Source of the DNA: an uncultured Alphaproteobacteria bacterium
GTDB taxonomy: Bacteria; Pseudomonadota; Alphaproteobacteria; RF32; CAG-239
NCBI GenBank assembly: GCA_947167235.1
Contig: CAMVHF010000004.1
Span: 1-49,798, forward strand
Direction of reading: 5' to 3'
DNA length: 49,798 bases
Position numbers and translations under genes: made by a program. How positions within the stretch are numbered: position 1 is the first letter of the stretch; each line of letters opens with the position of its first letter. A model generated the notes under the pieces. That model saw only the letters and a list, made by a program, of their open reading frames with translations. It searched no databases and was not told the origin of the DNA. Shown one piece after another: positions 1 to 9,655 of this stretch.

Positions 1-200
1 CGTCGTCGAAAAATAACGGCGCATTTCCCGCATCAGCCGAGTTTTCCTCATAAGCCGTGCAATTTCTTCGTGTACTAATGTGTACACGTCGTCGAAAAAT
101 AACGGCGCATTTCCCGCATCAGCCGAGTTTTCCTCATAAGCTGTGCAATTTCCTCGTGTACTAATGTGTACACGTCGTCGAAAAACAACGGCGCATTTCT
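1..200. repeat. 86-bp tandem repeat, about 2.3 copies, truncated by the left window edge
   Basis: cgtcgtcgaaaaa(t/c)aacggcgcattt recurs at 1, 87 and 173 (period 86). Copies 1 and 2 differ only at a few bases. Each unit contains cgtgtac-taatgt-gtacacg (7-bp stem). Confidence 0.93.
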
Positions 201-213
201 TTTAAGAAAAGTC

Positions 214-238
214 ATTCTTGCGCCAAAGGCGCGAGAAT
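214..238 (-). terminator. Intrinsic terminator of the ELM1-like gene
   Basis: attcttgcgcc-aaa-ggcgcgagaat stem (one G-T pair), T-rich on the minus strand downstream of the stop at 250. Confidence 0.6.
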
Positions 239-249
239 CTCGGCTGATT

Positions 250-1221
250 CTATAATTTTTCGATTAACTCGGCGATTTCTTGAGCGGCGTTTAAACTGTT
301 TTGCGGTTTAAATGTTGCGGCATTTTCATCATCAATCATGGTTGCGCATTTACCGTCGCATAACGATTGAACAAAGCGTTGATGTTTGGAGGTGAGCCAA
401 TTTTTACCCGTAAACAAATAAATCGGTTTGCCGGTGCCGGTAGCTTCGCAGCACATTGAAACAGAATCGCCGGTAACGATAATATTATCGGCACAGGCTA
501 AAAAGCCGCTATACGGGTTTTTTTTGGTATCTCCCCATAAAAATGTGTATTGCGGAATATCTTTGATTTCATTTAAGATGATTTTTTCAGCATTTATGCC
601 GGTGCGGCGTGAAGTTGTAATTAAAATCGAACCTCCGGTTTTTTCCTTAAATTTTCGGATTGATTGGCCGAGAGCCAAAGCATTTTCATCGGAAAAAGGT
701 TTGCCTTTGATGGCACCGCCGACAATAACGGCTGTTAAAGGTTTGGGTAAATCGGCAAATTCACTTGCCCACTCTTCTTTGGCGGTACTCAAGTATTCAG
801 GTGTTACACGGTGCGGGCATCCGATGATATAGTGAACATTTGCCGTGCATTTTTTATTTTTATCATGTTCCGGTACAACAATCAGTGAAAAGTCGTTAAT
901 ACCGGTGTTTCCGGGGTGCATGAGTTGTATAAGTTTGGTCTGCGGCGACAATTTCTTAATATATCGAGCAACCGGAACCGTACGGCGGCTGATAGACATC
1001 ACATAATCCGGAAAAGGCGGTGTTATTTCGGCTTTGCTTTCGGCTGTCAGGCCTAAAAGACTGCGACCGCGCAGCCAATTTGGCAATGATGCGGTTTTGG
1101 TGTAAACGATTTTCTTTTCAACAGCGGTTATTTTTTGGTTATCGAGGGCCGTAATTATCCCTAAAGCCTGTCCGACACTGCCGCGTCTGTCATCCATTAG
1201 AGCCCAAAGTATTTTTTTCAT
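250..1221 (-). CDS. ELM1/GtrOC1-like putative nucleoside-diphosphate-sugar epimerase/mitochondrial fission ELM1 family protein
   Basis: 323-aa ORF with motifs QLMHPG, DFSLIVVPEHD, AVIVGGAIKGKPFS, ILITTSRRTG, IIVTGDSVSMCCEATGTGKPIYLF, typical of the alphaproteobacterial ELM1 family. Confidence 0.85.
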   Translation of the reverse strand: MKKILWALMDDRRGSVGQALGIITALDNQKITAVEKKIVYTKTASLPNWLRGRSLLGLTAESKAEITPPFPDYVMSISRRTVPVARYIKKLSPQTKLIQLMHPGNTGINDFSLIVVPEHDKNKKCTANVHYIIGCPHRVTPEYLSTAKEEWASEFADLPKPLTAVIVGGAIKGKPFSDENALALGQSIRKFKEKTGGSILITTSRRTGINAEKIILNEIKDIPQYTFLWGDTKKNPYSGFLACADNIIVTGDSVSMCCEATGTGKPIYLFTGKNWLTSKHQRFVQSLCDGKCATMIDDENAATFKPQNSLNAAQEIAELIEKL

Positions 1222-1310
1222 ATCATACTCCGCAGATTTAATTTTGCTTTTTGCTTAATATATGTTATATACAAAATATGGCAAGCAAAATTTAATAAGG
1301 AGATGCAAAT

Positions 1311-1676
1311 ATGATGAAAGTTGCGATGTTAGCTCTGTCGATGTTGTTTTTTATGCCTGTTGAAACACAAGCTTATGATAATCAGATTAGAGATAATCCC
1401 GTGATTAAAACCATGCGCGGATCGCTCAGGAATTCGGGTGATGAACGCACGGCTCGCAATTTGCTGATTGTTAAGGAAGTCGCTAATTATAAAATTGGTG
1501 ATGAAAAGTACTCTAAAGATTTTGAAAATGTTGAAAATACACGCGAATTTCATCGCAAAATGGAAAAAATAATGAGTAAGCTCAGCAATAATAAAAGACG
1601 TAATCTGAAAAATGATGAGGTTGTTAAAATTTTAAATGAAGCCGGTGATAAGATTTATAATCTTTTAGCCAATTAA
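1311..1676 (+). CDS. Small putative secreted protein, unknown function
   Basis: 121-aa ORF with N-terminal signal peptide (MLALSMLFFMPVETQA) and an upstream aaggag. Confidence 0.65.
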   Translation: MMKVAMLALSMLFFMPVETQAYDNQIRDNPVIKTMRGSLRNSGDERTARNLLIVKEVANYKIGDEKYSKDFENVENTREFHRKMEKIMSKLSNNKRRNLKNDEVVKILNEAGDKIYNLLAN

Positions 1677-1745
1677 GAATTGTTTAATATCTTTTATCTA
1701 TAATCTCACTTAATAGAATAGGCTCTATGGCTATAAAGAGAGGTT

Positions 1746-2096
1746 ATGATGAAAAAATTTGTATTTATCGGATTGCTTGCAGTGTTATGTTCCTGCCGTG
1801 CCAGAACCGTTAATCAGCCGGCTCCTGCCGCAACTTATGACGAGACAGGGTATACCGCCGAGTATACAATGCCGGAAGAAGATTTATATCGATATAATAT
1901 TTCCGTTAAAGCAATGGGAGATGATTATGTTGTCTATGAATATTCCGATGTTCGCGTAGATAAAGTGGCAACTTTGGCTTCGGCGTATTGTTTTGAAACA
2001 AATCCGGGTAAAAAAGCTTACTTGCGTGATATATACCTGCATAAAAATCATAAGAGAAGAGCTACATTCGATTGTGTCGACCTTGCAACGGAATAA
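1746..2096 (+). CDS. Putative lipoprotein
   Basis: Hydrophobic N-terminus with lipobox-like VLCSC; 116 aa. Confidence 0.65.
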   Translation: MMKKFVFIGLLAVLCSCRARTVNQPAPAATYDETGYTAEYTMPEEDLYRYNISVKAMGDDYVVYEYSDVRVDKVATLASAYCFETNPGKKAYLRDIYLHKNHKRRATFDCVDLATE

Positions 2097-2132
2097 TTTT
2101 ATCCCTATATAATTACTTAGGGAGATATTGCA

Positions 2133-3053
2133 ATGGCAAAGGATTTATATCAGATTTTAGGTGTCAGTAAAACCGCAACGGAAGCAGAGATTAAATCTGC
2201 ATATCGTAAGCTCGCGCGTAAATATCATCCGGATTTGAATAAAGACGATAAAAATGCCGCCGAGAAGTTTAAAGAAATATCAAATGCTTATGATATTATC
2301 GGTAATGCCGAAAAGCGTAAAAAATATGATAATAATGAAATAGATGCCGACGGCAAACCGACGGGTTTCGGTGCCGGTTTCGGCGGTGGTGGCGGTTCTT
2401 ACGGCTATGGCGGAGCAAATCCGTTCGGTGGCGGTTTTGGCGGCGCACATGGTTTCGATTTTTCTTCTATATTCGGTGAAGATATCTTTTCGCAGTTTAC
2501 CGGAGGCAATTCCGGCGGTTTTAAAACCGGACGTCGTGCCGCTAAAGGACATGATGTTTCATTTAATATGCGTGTCGATTTCTTGGACGCAGCCTTGGGT
2601 GTTGAAAAGAAAGTAAATATGGGCGGTAAAAACATCAATGTTAAAGTTCCCGCCGGCACGCAAAGCGGTCAGACCCTTCGTTTAAAAGGTATGGGCGATA
2701 TCAGTCCGAGCGGCGGTGAGAACGGCGATGCTTTAATTACCATATCAGTTGATGAACATCCTTATTTTAAGGCAGATGGTCTCAATATTGTGCTCGATTT
2801 ACCGATTTCGGTTGTCGAGGCAATTAAAGGTGCCAAAATAACAATACCTACCATTCACGGCAAAGTTGCCGTAACGGTTCCGCCGTTTTCTTCCAGCGGT
2901 GATAAATTACGCTTGAAGGGGCAAGGTATAAAGTCACGCTCTGGACAGGGAGATGAAATAGTCAACTTGCAAATTGTTATGCCAAAAGGCGGTGATGCGG
3001 CACTGACGGCAGTAGCCGGACAAATGCAAAATTATGCTGTCAGGAGTTTTTAA
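2133..3053 (+). CDS. J-domain co-chaperone (class II DnaJ/CbpA-like)
   Basis: J domain with HPD ([16 protein letters not shown]), Gly/Phe-rich linker, C-terminal substrate-binding domain, no CxxCxGxG zinc repeats. Confidence 0.92.
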   Translation: MAKDLYQILGVSKTATEAEIKSAYRKLARKYHPDLNKDDKNAAEKFKEISNAYDIIGNAEKRKKYDNNEIDADGKPTGFGAGFGGGGGSYGYGGANPFGGGFGGAHGFDFSSIFGEDIFSQFTGGNSGGFKTGRRAAKGHDVSFNMRVDFLDAALGVEKKVNMGGKNINVKVPAGTQSGQTLRLKGMGDISPSGGENGDALITISVDEHPYFKADGLNIVLDLPISVVEAIKGAKITIPTIHGKVAVTVPPFSSSGDKLRLKGQGIKSRSGQGDEIVNLQIVMPKGGDAALTAVAGQMQNYAVRSF

Positions 3054-3616
3054 TGCTGTTAGAGACGCTTAAAGAATTTGACTGGATGAATGAGCCACAG
3101 CGCGTGCGTTTTGATGATGATGGTATGCATGTTACTTCGAAATATCGAACCGATTTTTGGGCTTGTGCGCGTTATGATTTCAGAAAAGATGACGGGCATT
3201 TCTTTTTCAGCTATGTGTTGGGTGATTTTTGTTGTGATTTGGACTGGAAGTTTGGACAGCCCGAATCATTCGATCAATGCGGTATAATGGCTCGTATTGA
3301 TGTTAATAATTGGTTTAAGGCATCAATTATGTACGAAAATGATAATGCACCGATGCTGGCCACTTGCCTGACGAATGACGGCTATTCCGATTTGGCAACT
3401 ATTCCTTTACCGCAAGGAACCAACCATATATGGTACAGGCTTAAAAGACGTAAAGGCTGTTATATCGCAAGTTATTCACTTGATGGTGAAGAATATATGC
3501 AATTGCGTAAGTTTTATTTAATTCATGATGCCGATGATGTTAAAATAGGCGCATATATCTGTTCGCCGCAAAGAGAAGATTTTGAGGCCGTTTTAGGCGG
3601 ATTACAAATGTCATAA
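3053..3616 (+). CDS. DUF1349-like (concanavalin-type fold) protein
   Basis: 187 aa; FRKDDGHFFFSYVLGDF...DQCGIMARIDVNNWFKASIMYEN...IGAYICSPQREDFEA pattern of DUF1349. Confidence 0.75.
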   Translation: MLLETLKEFDWMNEPQRVRFDDDGMHVTSKYRTDFWACARYDFRKDDGHFFFSYVLGDFCCDLDWKFGQPESFDQCGIMARIDVNNWFKASIMYENDNAPMLATCLTNDGYSDLATIPLPQGTNHIWYRLKRRKGCYIASYSLDGEEYMQLRKFYLIHDADDVKIGAYICSPQREDFEAVLGGLQMS

Positions 3617-3637
3617 ATACAAAGCAGAATAAAAAAA

Positions 3638-3662
3638 TCCCGCACTATGCGGGATTTTTTTA
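3638..3662. terminator. Bidirectional intrinsic terminator between convergent genes
   Basis: aaaaaaatcccgc-acta-tgcgggattttttt hairpin with A/T flanks. Confidence 0.88.
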
Positions 3663-3681
3663 TGATTAATTACTAATCGAA

Positions 3682-4554
3682 TTATTTAGCTTCAGCCGGT
3701 TTAGTCGTTTCAACAGCTTCTTTTTTAGCAGCTTCGATTTTCTTACCGTTTAAATCAAATTTTTCGATTTGGGCATCTTTGTTTAAACCGTCAACGATTT
3801 GTTCAACGGCCTGACGAGCCAACTTGCCTTTAATTTGTTCTTCCAAAGCTTCAAAAGGCAAAGGTTGCGAATCGCGGGTATCTTCAACCAAGATGATATG
3901 ATAACCGAATTCTGTTTTAACCGGTTCTTTTGAATAAGTATTCTTTTCCATTGCGAAAGCAGCTTTAGAGAATTCAGGAACCATCATCTCTTCGGTGAAG
4001 TAACCGAGCTCCGGTTGGTCGTCGGAATATTTTTGAGCTAATTCTTCAAAAGAAGCTTCTTTGCTGTCTAATTTAGCAATAATTTCTTTTGCCAAATCTT
4101 CGGTTTGTACCAAAATGTGTTTAGCTTTTACTTCTTTGCTGCTCTTAAAGCCGGCTACATATTCATCGTAAGCTTTTTTAACTTCAGCCGGTGTAATTTT
4201 AGCATTGATTTGTTGGTCAAGATAAACTTGACGAGCAATTTCATCTTGAACGGCAGCAAGCTGTTTTTGATATTCGGGAGTTGCCTGAATATTAGCTTTT
4301 GTTGCTGCTTGTAAGGCTAACTTTGCATTAACCATAACATCAAGAGCATAATTGTAAAATTCTTCAAATTTAGCATTTGAGCTGAATTGCGGATTTTGAT
4401 CACAAGCTTCTCTGACTTCGGCAACCGTAATTTGCTCACCGTTAACGATTGCGGCAATACCGTTATTTCTTTCAGCATATACTTTGTATGTGAAAGCACC
4501 GGCAATCAATACAACCAGAGCGGCAGATGTCGCGAAAATATATTTCTTTTGCAT
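3682..4554 (-). CDS. Parvulin-type peptidylprolyl isomerase (SurA/PrsA/PpiC family)
   Basis: N-terminal membrane anchor/signal; AKHILVQTEDLAKEIIAKL...FEELAQKYSDDQPELGYF...GYHIILVEDTR rotamase motifs. Confidence 0.92.
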   Translation of the reverse strand: MQKKYIFATSAALVVLIAGAFTYKVYAERNNGIAAIVNGEQITVAEVREACDQNPQFSSNAKFEEFYNYALDVMVNAKLALQAATKANIQATPEYQKQLAAVQDEIARQVYLDQQINAKITPAEVKKAYDEYVAGFKSSKEVKAKHILVQTEDLAKEIIAKLDSKEASFEELAQKYSDDQPELGYFTEEMMVPEFSKAAFAMEKNTYSKEPVKTEFGYHIILVEDTRDSQPLPFEALEEQIKGKLARQAVEQIVDGLNKDAQIEKFDLNGKKIEAAKKEAVETTKPAEAK

Positions 4555-4660
4555 TTAAATTCCTCCATAAAACAATCGACCTCATAATATAGGCATAATT
4601 TTAAATTTCAATTAAAATTCAAATATTTTTTATAATAAGTTCATAACTTTTGCGCATATA

Positions 4661-4689
4661 TTGACTTTATCATTTATTCAAACTAAGTA
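4661..4689 (+). promoter_or_regulatory. Candidate sigma70-type promoter for secA
   Basis: TTGACT - 17 nt - TAAGTA, 32 nt upstream of the secA ATG. Confidence 0.4.
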
Positions 4690-4720
4690 TAAAGTGACGT
4701 AATTTATATAGGAAACACTA

Positions 4721-7393
4721 ATGTTAGGACAAATAGCTCGTAAAATTTTTGGTAGCGCCAATGATCGCTTTGTAAAAAAACAGTATAAAATAGTTAATCA
4801 AATCAATGCTTTAGAACCGGATTTCGAAAAGCTTTCCGATGAAGAATTAAAAGCTAAAACCGATGAGTATCGCAGTCGTATTAAAGAGGGCGAAACTTTA
4901 GATGATTTGTTGCCGGAAGCCTTTGCAACAGTGCGTGAGGCTGCTAAACGTGTTATGGGACAAAGACACTATGATGTCCAACTTATCGGCGGTATTGTCT
5001 TGCATAAAGGTATGATTGCCGAAATGAAGACCGGCGAAGGTAAAACTTTGGTGGCCACATTGGCCGCATACTTGAACGCGCTTGAAGGTAAAGGCGTACA
5101 CATCGTTACCGTAAATGATTATTTGGCCCAACGTGATGCTCAATGGATGGGGCAGATTTATCGCTTTTTAGGCTTAAGTGTAGATTATATTATTCACGGT
5201 AAAAACGATAATGAACGCCGTATGGCCTATAATGCCGATATCGTTTACGGTACGAATAATGAATTGGGGTTTGATTATCTGCGCGATAATATGAAATTCA
5301 ATTTATATGAAAAAGTACAACGTGATTTTAATTTCGCCATTGTCGATGAAGTTGACTCCATTTTAATCGATGAAGCCCGTACACCGCTGATTATTTCAGG
5401 CGAAGCCGAAGATTCTTCATCAACATATTTGACAATTGCCAAGATTATTCCGCAGCTTAAAGATTCCGATTATGAAAAGGATGAAAAACAAAAGAGCGTT
5501 ACTCTTACCGAAAGCGGTATGGAACATATTGAACAGCTTTTGCGTGAAGTCGGACTGATTAAAGAAGGCTCGCTTTATGATATAGGCAATGTTAATCTGG
5601 TTCAGCATGTTAACAACGGTTTGCGTGCCCATAAAATGTTCCAACGTGATGTAGATTACATTGTTAAAGATGATAAAGTCGTTATTGTTGACGAATTTAC
5701 CGGTCGTATTATGGAAGGTCGCCGTTTCAGCGACGGTTTGCATCAGGCTTTGGAAGCCAAAGAAGGAGTAACCATTCAGTCCGAAAATCAGACATTGGCT
5801 TCTATTACATTCCAAAATTATTTCCGTTTATATCCGAAGTTGGCCGGTATGACCGGTACGGCTATGACCGAAGAAACAGAGTTTTGCGATATTTATAACT
5901 TGGTTTGTGTTGAAATTCCGACCAATAAACCGGTTAAACGTGAAGATTTGCAAGACGAAGTTTATCGCACGGCTGCCGAAAAGTATCGAGCCATTATCAA
6001 TACGATATTGGATTGTCATCGTCGCGGTCAACCGGTATTGGTCGGTACAACTTCTGTCGAAAAGTCGGAAATTGTTGCCGAATTGCTGCATAAAGCGGCA
6101 CCGGATGTTAAGTTTGAAGTCTTGAATGCCCGTCACCACGACAAAGAAGCTGCTATTGTTGCACAAGCCGGCGTTTCGGGTGCTATTACAATTGCAACCA
6201 ATATGGCCGGTCGCGGTACCGATATTCAGCTCGGCGGTAATCCGGAAATGAAACTGAAAGAACAACTGACCGGCGAAGAAACGCCGGAGCAGGTTGCGGC
6301 CTTAAAAGAAAAAATCGAAAAAGAAGTCGCTGCAGATAAAGAAAAAGTTTTGGCGGCCGGCGGTTTGTTTATTATCGGCACCGAGCGCCATGAAAGCCGT
6401 CGTATTGATAACCAGTTGCGCGGTCGTTCCGGTCGTCAGGGTGATCCGGGAACGTCTAAATTTTTCCTTTCAATGGAAGATGATTTAATGCGTATTTTCG
6501 GTTCCGAAAAAATGTCTAATGTTTTACAGCGCTTAGGCTTACCTGAAGGCGAAGCATTGGTCCATCCGTGGATCAGTAAGGCTCTTGAAAAAGCTCAGAA
6601 AAAAGTCGAAGAACGCAACTTTGATATCCGTAAAGATTTGCTTAAATTTGATAATGTTATGAACGATCAGCGTAAAATTATTTATGCCGAACGTCGTGAT
6701 ATTATGGAACAGGAAGATGTTTCCGAAAGCATTAAAGAAATGCGTGATGATTATTTAAGCGGCATTATTGATGCACATGTTCCTTACGGAACTTCGGTCG
6801 AAGAATGGAATAAAGAAGGCTTAAAACAAGATTTGCAAAACGTAACGAGTTTTGTTTTGCCGATAGCAAATTGGTGTAATCAGCCGGACATGGATAGCGA
6901 AAAGCTCAAAGAGATGATTTTTGAAGAGGTTGATAAGCGTTTGGAAGAAAGAAATGCCAACGTCCCGCCTGAAGCCGTTCAGATGATTCATAAGAGCTTG
7001 TTGTTGCAGGTATTGGATCAATTGTGGAAAGATCATATTGCAGCGCTTGATTTAATGCGTCGAACCATTGTTTTGCGCGCTTACGGACAAAAAGATCCGT
7101 TGAACGAATACAAAAAAGAAGCATTTATGATGTTTTCAAATTTACTGAAGACTCTTAAAGAAAGATTGGTAATCATTGTCTGTCATACGGTTTTGCAACC
7201 TGAAACGCGCGAAAAACTTGAACAAGCCATGGAAAAAGAGCAAAATCGCAAAGTGTCAATTGTCCGTGACGGAGAAACGATTGACGGGGATAAGCTTGAT
7301 CCGAAAATTTTTGCCAATGTCGGCCGTAATGATCCGTGCCCTTGCGGTAGTGGCAAAAAGTTCAAACATTGCCACGGGAGAATAACGGGGTAG
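4721..7393 (+). CDS. secA: Preprotein translocase subunit SecA
   Basis: 890 aa; [52 protein letters not shown]-terminal zinc motif [14 protein letters not shown]. Confidence 0.99.
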   Translation: MLGQIARKIFGSANDRFVKKQYKIVNQINALEPDFEKLSDEELKAKTDEYRSRIKEGETLDDLLPEAFATVREAAKRVMGQRHYDVQLIGGIVLHKGMIAEMKTGEGKTLVATLAAYLNALEGKGVHIVTVNDYLAQRDAQWMGQIYRFLGLSVDYIIHGKNDNERRMAYNADIVYGTNNELGFDYLRDNMKFNLYEKVQRDFNFAIVDEVDSILIDEARTPLIISGEAEDSSSTYLTIAKIIPQLKDSDYEKDEKQKSVTLTESGMEHIEQLLREVGLIKEGSLYDIGNVNLVQHVNNGLRAHKMFQRDVDYIVKDDKVVIVDEFTGRIMEGRRFSDGLHQALEAKEGVTIQSENQTLASITFQNYFRLYPKLAGMTGTAMTEETEFCDIYNLVCVEIPTNKPVKREDLQDEVYRTAAEKYRAIINTILDCHRRGQPVLVGTTSVEKSEIVAELLHKAAPDVKFEVLNARHHDKEAAIVAQAGVSGAITIATNMAGRGTDIQLGGNPEMKLKEQLTGEETPEQVAALKEKIEKEVAADKEKVLAAGGLFIIGTERHESRRIDNQLRGRSGRQGDPGTSKFFLSMEDDLMRIFGSEKMSNVLQRLGLPEGEALVHPWISKALEKAQKKVEERNFDIRKDLLKFDNVMNDQRKIIYAERRDIMEQEDVSESIKEMRDDYLSGIIDAHVPYGTSVEEWNKEGLKQDLQNVTSFVLPIANWCNQPDMDSEKLKEMIFEEVDKRLEERNANVPPEAVQMIHKSLLLQVLDQLWKDHIAALDLMRRTIVLRAYGQKDPLNEYKKEAFMMFSNLLKTLKERLVIIVCHTVLQPETREKLEQAMEKEQNRKVSIVRDGETIDGDKLDPKIFANVGRNDPCPCGSGKKFKHCHGRITG

Positions 7394-7396
7394 TTT

Positions 7397-8425
7397 ATGG
7401 AAGAAATTAAGCAAAAGACAGAAGCCGAATTAGCTCAAGAAGCTATCGAACGCAAGATTCTTGAAGAACGACGTGCTGCCCGTCGTCGGAAAGAAGCACG
7501 CGAAGCAAAGATGAAATTGTTTCTCGAAGTTCTGTTTTTGCTGGTTGTCTTTGTCGGCGGCGCTATGTATAAAATGCATAAGTTTGCGGCACAATCCAAA
7601 TATAAATTGGAACAGGATACACTCTTGAATGCGACCACACAACAAGTATCGCAGATTATCGATAATGTTCGCAAGGCCTATGCTATTTACAGCGAAGAAA
7701 AAGAAATATCCATGGAAAGATTGATTGAGCTCGGAGCAATTCCGGAATCAATCGTTGACGGTAAAGAAGCGTATAATTTATACAACGGCAATATCGTTAT
7801 TGAGGCTTCGCGGCCTTTGGAAAATATTAAGGAAGCCGTGGAATCCCCGACATTTAAAATGGCGTATAGAGGATTGCCGCACAGCGTATGCGTTAATCTG
7901 GCCGTATTGAACTGGGGTGATAAAATTAACGGTTTGATGGCTGTTGCAATCGGCGATTATGATGGTGAAAGAGATACAGCCTTAGATGAAATCGATAAAA
8001 TATATGAAGAAGAAAAACCGATAGAATTTATAGATAAATTCGGGCGTATTCGCACAATTCAGCCTCGTAAACACTATGCGCTTAACGTGGCAAAACCTGG
8101 TGATTCGTTTATTCCGACACCTTTTACAAGGGATAATGCCGAAGGCGGATGCTCTTGTTCTCGAAGCGATTCATCATGTTCATTTGCATGGCGTTATGCT
8201 ATTTATGCGGTAGATAAACCGAATCGTGTCGAATCGGAAATCGAAAAAATGGAACGCTTGATGAAAGAGCGTCTTGAACAGCGTGTTAAAGAGCAGGAGG
8301 CTGAGCAGCAACGTTTGCGTGAGGAAGAATTGAAGAAACGGGCAACCGAGGCCATGAAAAAAGAATTGGAAGCGCAACAGCAAGCGACTGAAGCGCAGCA
8401 ACAAGAAACAAAACCGGCACAATAA
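7397..8425 (+). CDS. Membrane protein with type IVb pilin (PilS-like) central domain and C-terminal coiled coil
   Basis: Begins 3 nt after the secA stop; single TM (LFLEVLFLLVVFVGGAMY); QIIDNVRKAY...LIELGAIPESIVDG...YNLYNGNIVIEA...FKMAYRGLPHSVCVNLAVL resembles PilS-type pilins; long Glu/Gln/Lys/Arg-rich tail. Confidence 0.7.
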   Translation: MEEIKQKTEAELAQEAIERKILEERRAARRRKEAREAKMKLFLEVLFLLVVFVGGAMYKMHKFAAQSKYKLEQDTLLNATTQQVSQIIDNVRKAYAIYSEEKEISMERLIELGAIPESIVDGKEAYNLYNGNIVIEASRPLENIKEAVESPTFKMAYRGLPHSVCVNLAVLNWGDKINGLMAVAIGDYDGERDTALDEIDKIYEEEKPIEFIDKFGRIRTIQPRKHYALNVAKPGDSFIPTPFTRDNAEGGCSCSRSDSSCSFAWRYAIYAVDKPNRVESEIEKMERLMKERLEQRVKEQEAEQQRLREEELKKRATEAMKKELEAQQQATEAQQQETKPAQ

Positions 8426-8437
8426 GTGCCGGTTTTT
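8411..8437 (+). terminator. Intrinsic terminator overlapping the 3' end of the preceding CDS
   Basis: aaaccggcac-aataa-gtgccggtttttt; the stop codon TAA (8423-8425) lies in the loop. Confidence 0.88.
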
Positions 8438-8460
8438 TGCATAATCGTATTTAATCGATT

Positions 8461-9483
8461 TTATAAATTACCAAACAATGTTTCTTTTAAGCGAGCCAAT
8501 GTTTTTTGAGCATACGGACGTGCTTTGGCGGCACCATCTTCTAAGAAACCGCGGGCTTCGTCATAATGAGCCACATAGTAGTTATAGATTTCTTTAGCGT
8601 CTTTGGTCTGTTCCAAAATCGTATCTAACAGCATGGCTTTAATGTGGCCATAGCCGAGTTTACCCTGTTTTAACCCGTCAGCCATTTCGGCAACCTGTTC
8701 CGGACGAGCCAGACATTTATAGATTTGATAAACAATAACATCATCCGGATTTTTCGGTTCTTCGATCGGTTTCGAGTCGGTTACGGTTGAATAAACGGCC
8801 TTTTTGATGGTCTTATCATCTTCAAATATAGGAACGACATTGTTGTAAGATTTACTCATTTTACGGCCATCAATACCCGGCAGTACGGCAACATTTTCGG
8901 CTGTGACGTAACTAGGCAGCTTTAAAAGTTCTTTATCATAATAAGCATTAACGGCACCGGCAATATCACGAGCAATTTCAACGTGTTGAATCTGGTCTTT
9001 ACCGACCGGAACGATATCGGTATCCATTGATAAAATATCGGCAGCCATTAAGGTCGGATAAGTGTACAGGCCCATATTAATACCGTCATCGGTCGGCTTG
9101 TTATCGGCCAAGTTTTTATCGACGGCAGCTTTATAAGCATGCGACTTATTCATGAAACCTTTAGGCGTGAAGGCATAGAGAATCGTTGTTATTTCATTGA
9201 TTTCCGGAATATCCGATTGACGATAAAAATAATCTGTTTTCGGATCTAAGCCGGCTGCCAAATAGGTGCAGGCAATTTCCTTGATTTCTGTTTGCAGAAG
9301 CTGCGGATCTTTCATAAAGTTAATGGCATGGTAGTCGGCAATAAACAGATTAAAACGTTCGGCCTTATGTCCCATCTTAACGGCAGGTAAAATGGCACCG
9401 AAATAATTGCCGATATGCGGCTTTCCGGTCGGTTTAACGCCGGTCAAAATACACTTTTTTGCAAAATCATTTGTATTTGTCAT
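8461..9483 (-). CDS. trpS: Tryptophanyl-tRNA synthetase
   Basis: GVKPTGKPHIGNYFGAI (HIGH-like) and GRKMSKSYNN (KMSKS). Confidence 0.98.
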   Translation of the reverse strand: MTNTNDFAKKCILTGVKPTGKPHIGNYFGAILPAVKMGHKAERFNLFIADYHAINFMKDPQLLQTEIKEIACTYLAAGLDPKTDYFYRQSDIPEINEITTILYAFTPKGFMNKSHAYKAAVDKNLADNKPTDDGINMGLYTYPTLMAADILSMDTDIVPVGKDQIQHVEIARDIAGAVNAYYDKELLKLPSYVTAENVAVLPGIDGRKMSKSYNNVVPIFEDDKTIKKAVYSTVTDSKPIEEPKNPDDVIVYQIYKCLARPEQVAEMADGLKQGKLGYGHIKAMLLDTILEQTKDAKEIYNYYVAHYDEARGFLEDGAAKARPYAQKTLARLKETLFGNL

Positions 9484-9655
9484 TATATCTTCCTTTCCAA
9501 TTCTTTGCTAAATTATTCCGATTTATGCAAAAAATCAATAAATATTGCATTTAATAGTCGATAAAGAGTCAATAAGCTGAAAATTTGTGTTGTAATCTTA
9601 TCGAAACAACGTATAATTTTCCATGGTTTAATTTAATTTTTGAAGGCACAAAACT

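Noticed and set aside
1-200. CRISPR array at the left edge
   Set aside because: The repeat unit is a contiguous 86 bp with no variable spacers between short repeats and no cas genes nearby; it is a simple tandem repeat.
428-832. 134-aa plus-strand ORF in the track inside the ELM1-like gene
   Set aside because: Antisense to a well-supported gene and no recognisable domain or Shine-Dalgarno. The same reasoning applies to most short ORFs antisense to secA, tsaD, mlaE and others in the track.
2344-2460. Glycine-rich stretch as a repeat or silk-like element
   Set aside because: It is the normal G/F-rich linker of a J-domain protein.
9484-9655. T-box or tRNA-like leader between trpS and serS
   Set aside because: No convincing specifier loop, T-box sequence or cloverleaf could be read in this AT-rich intergenic segment.
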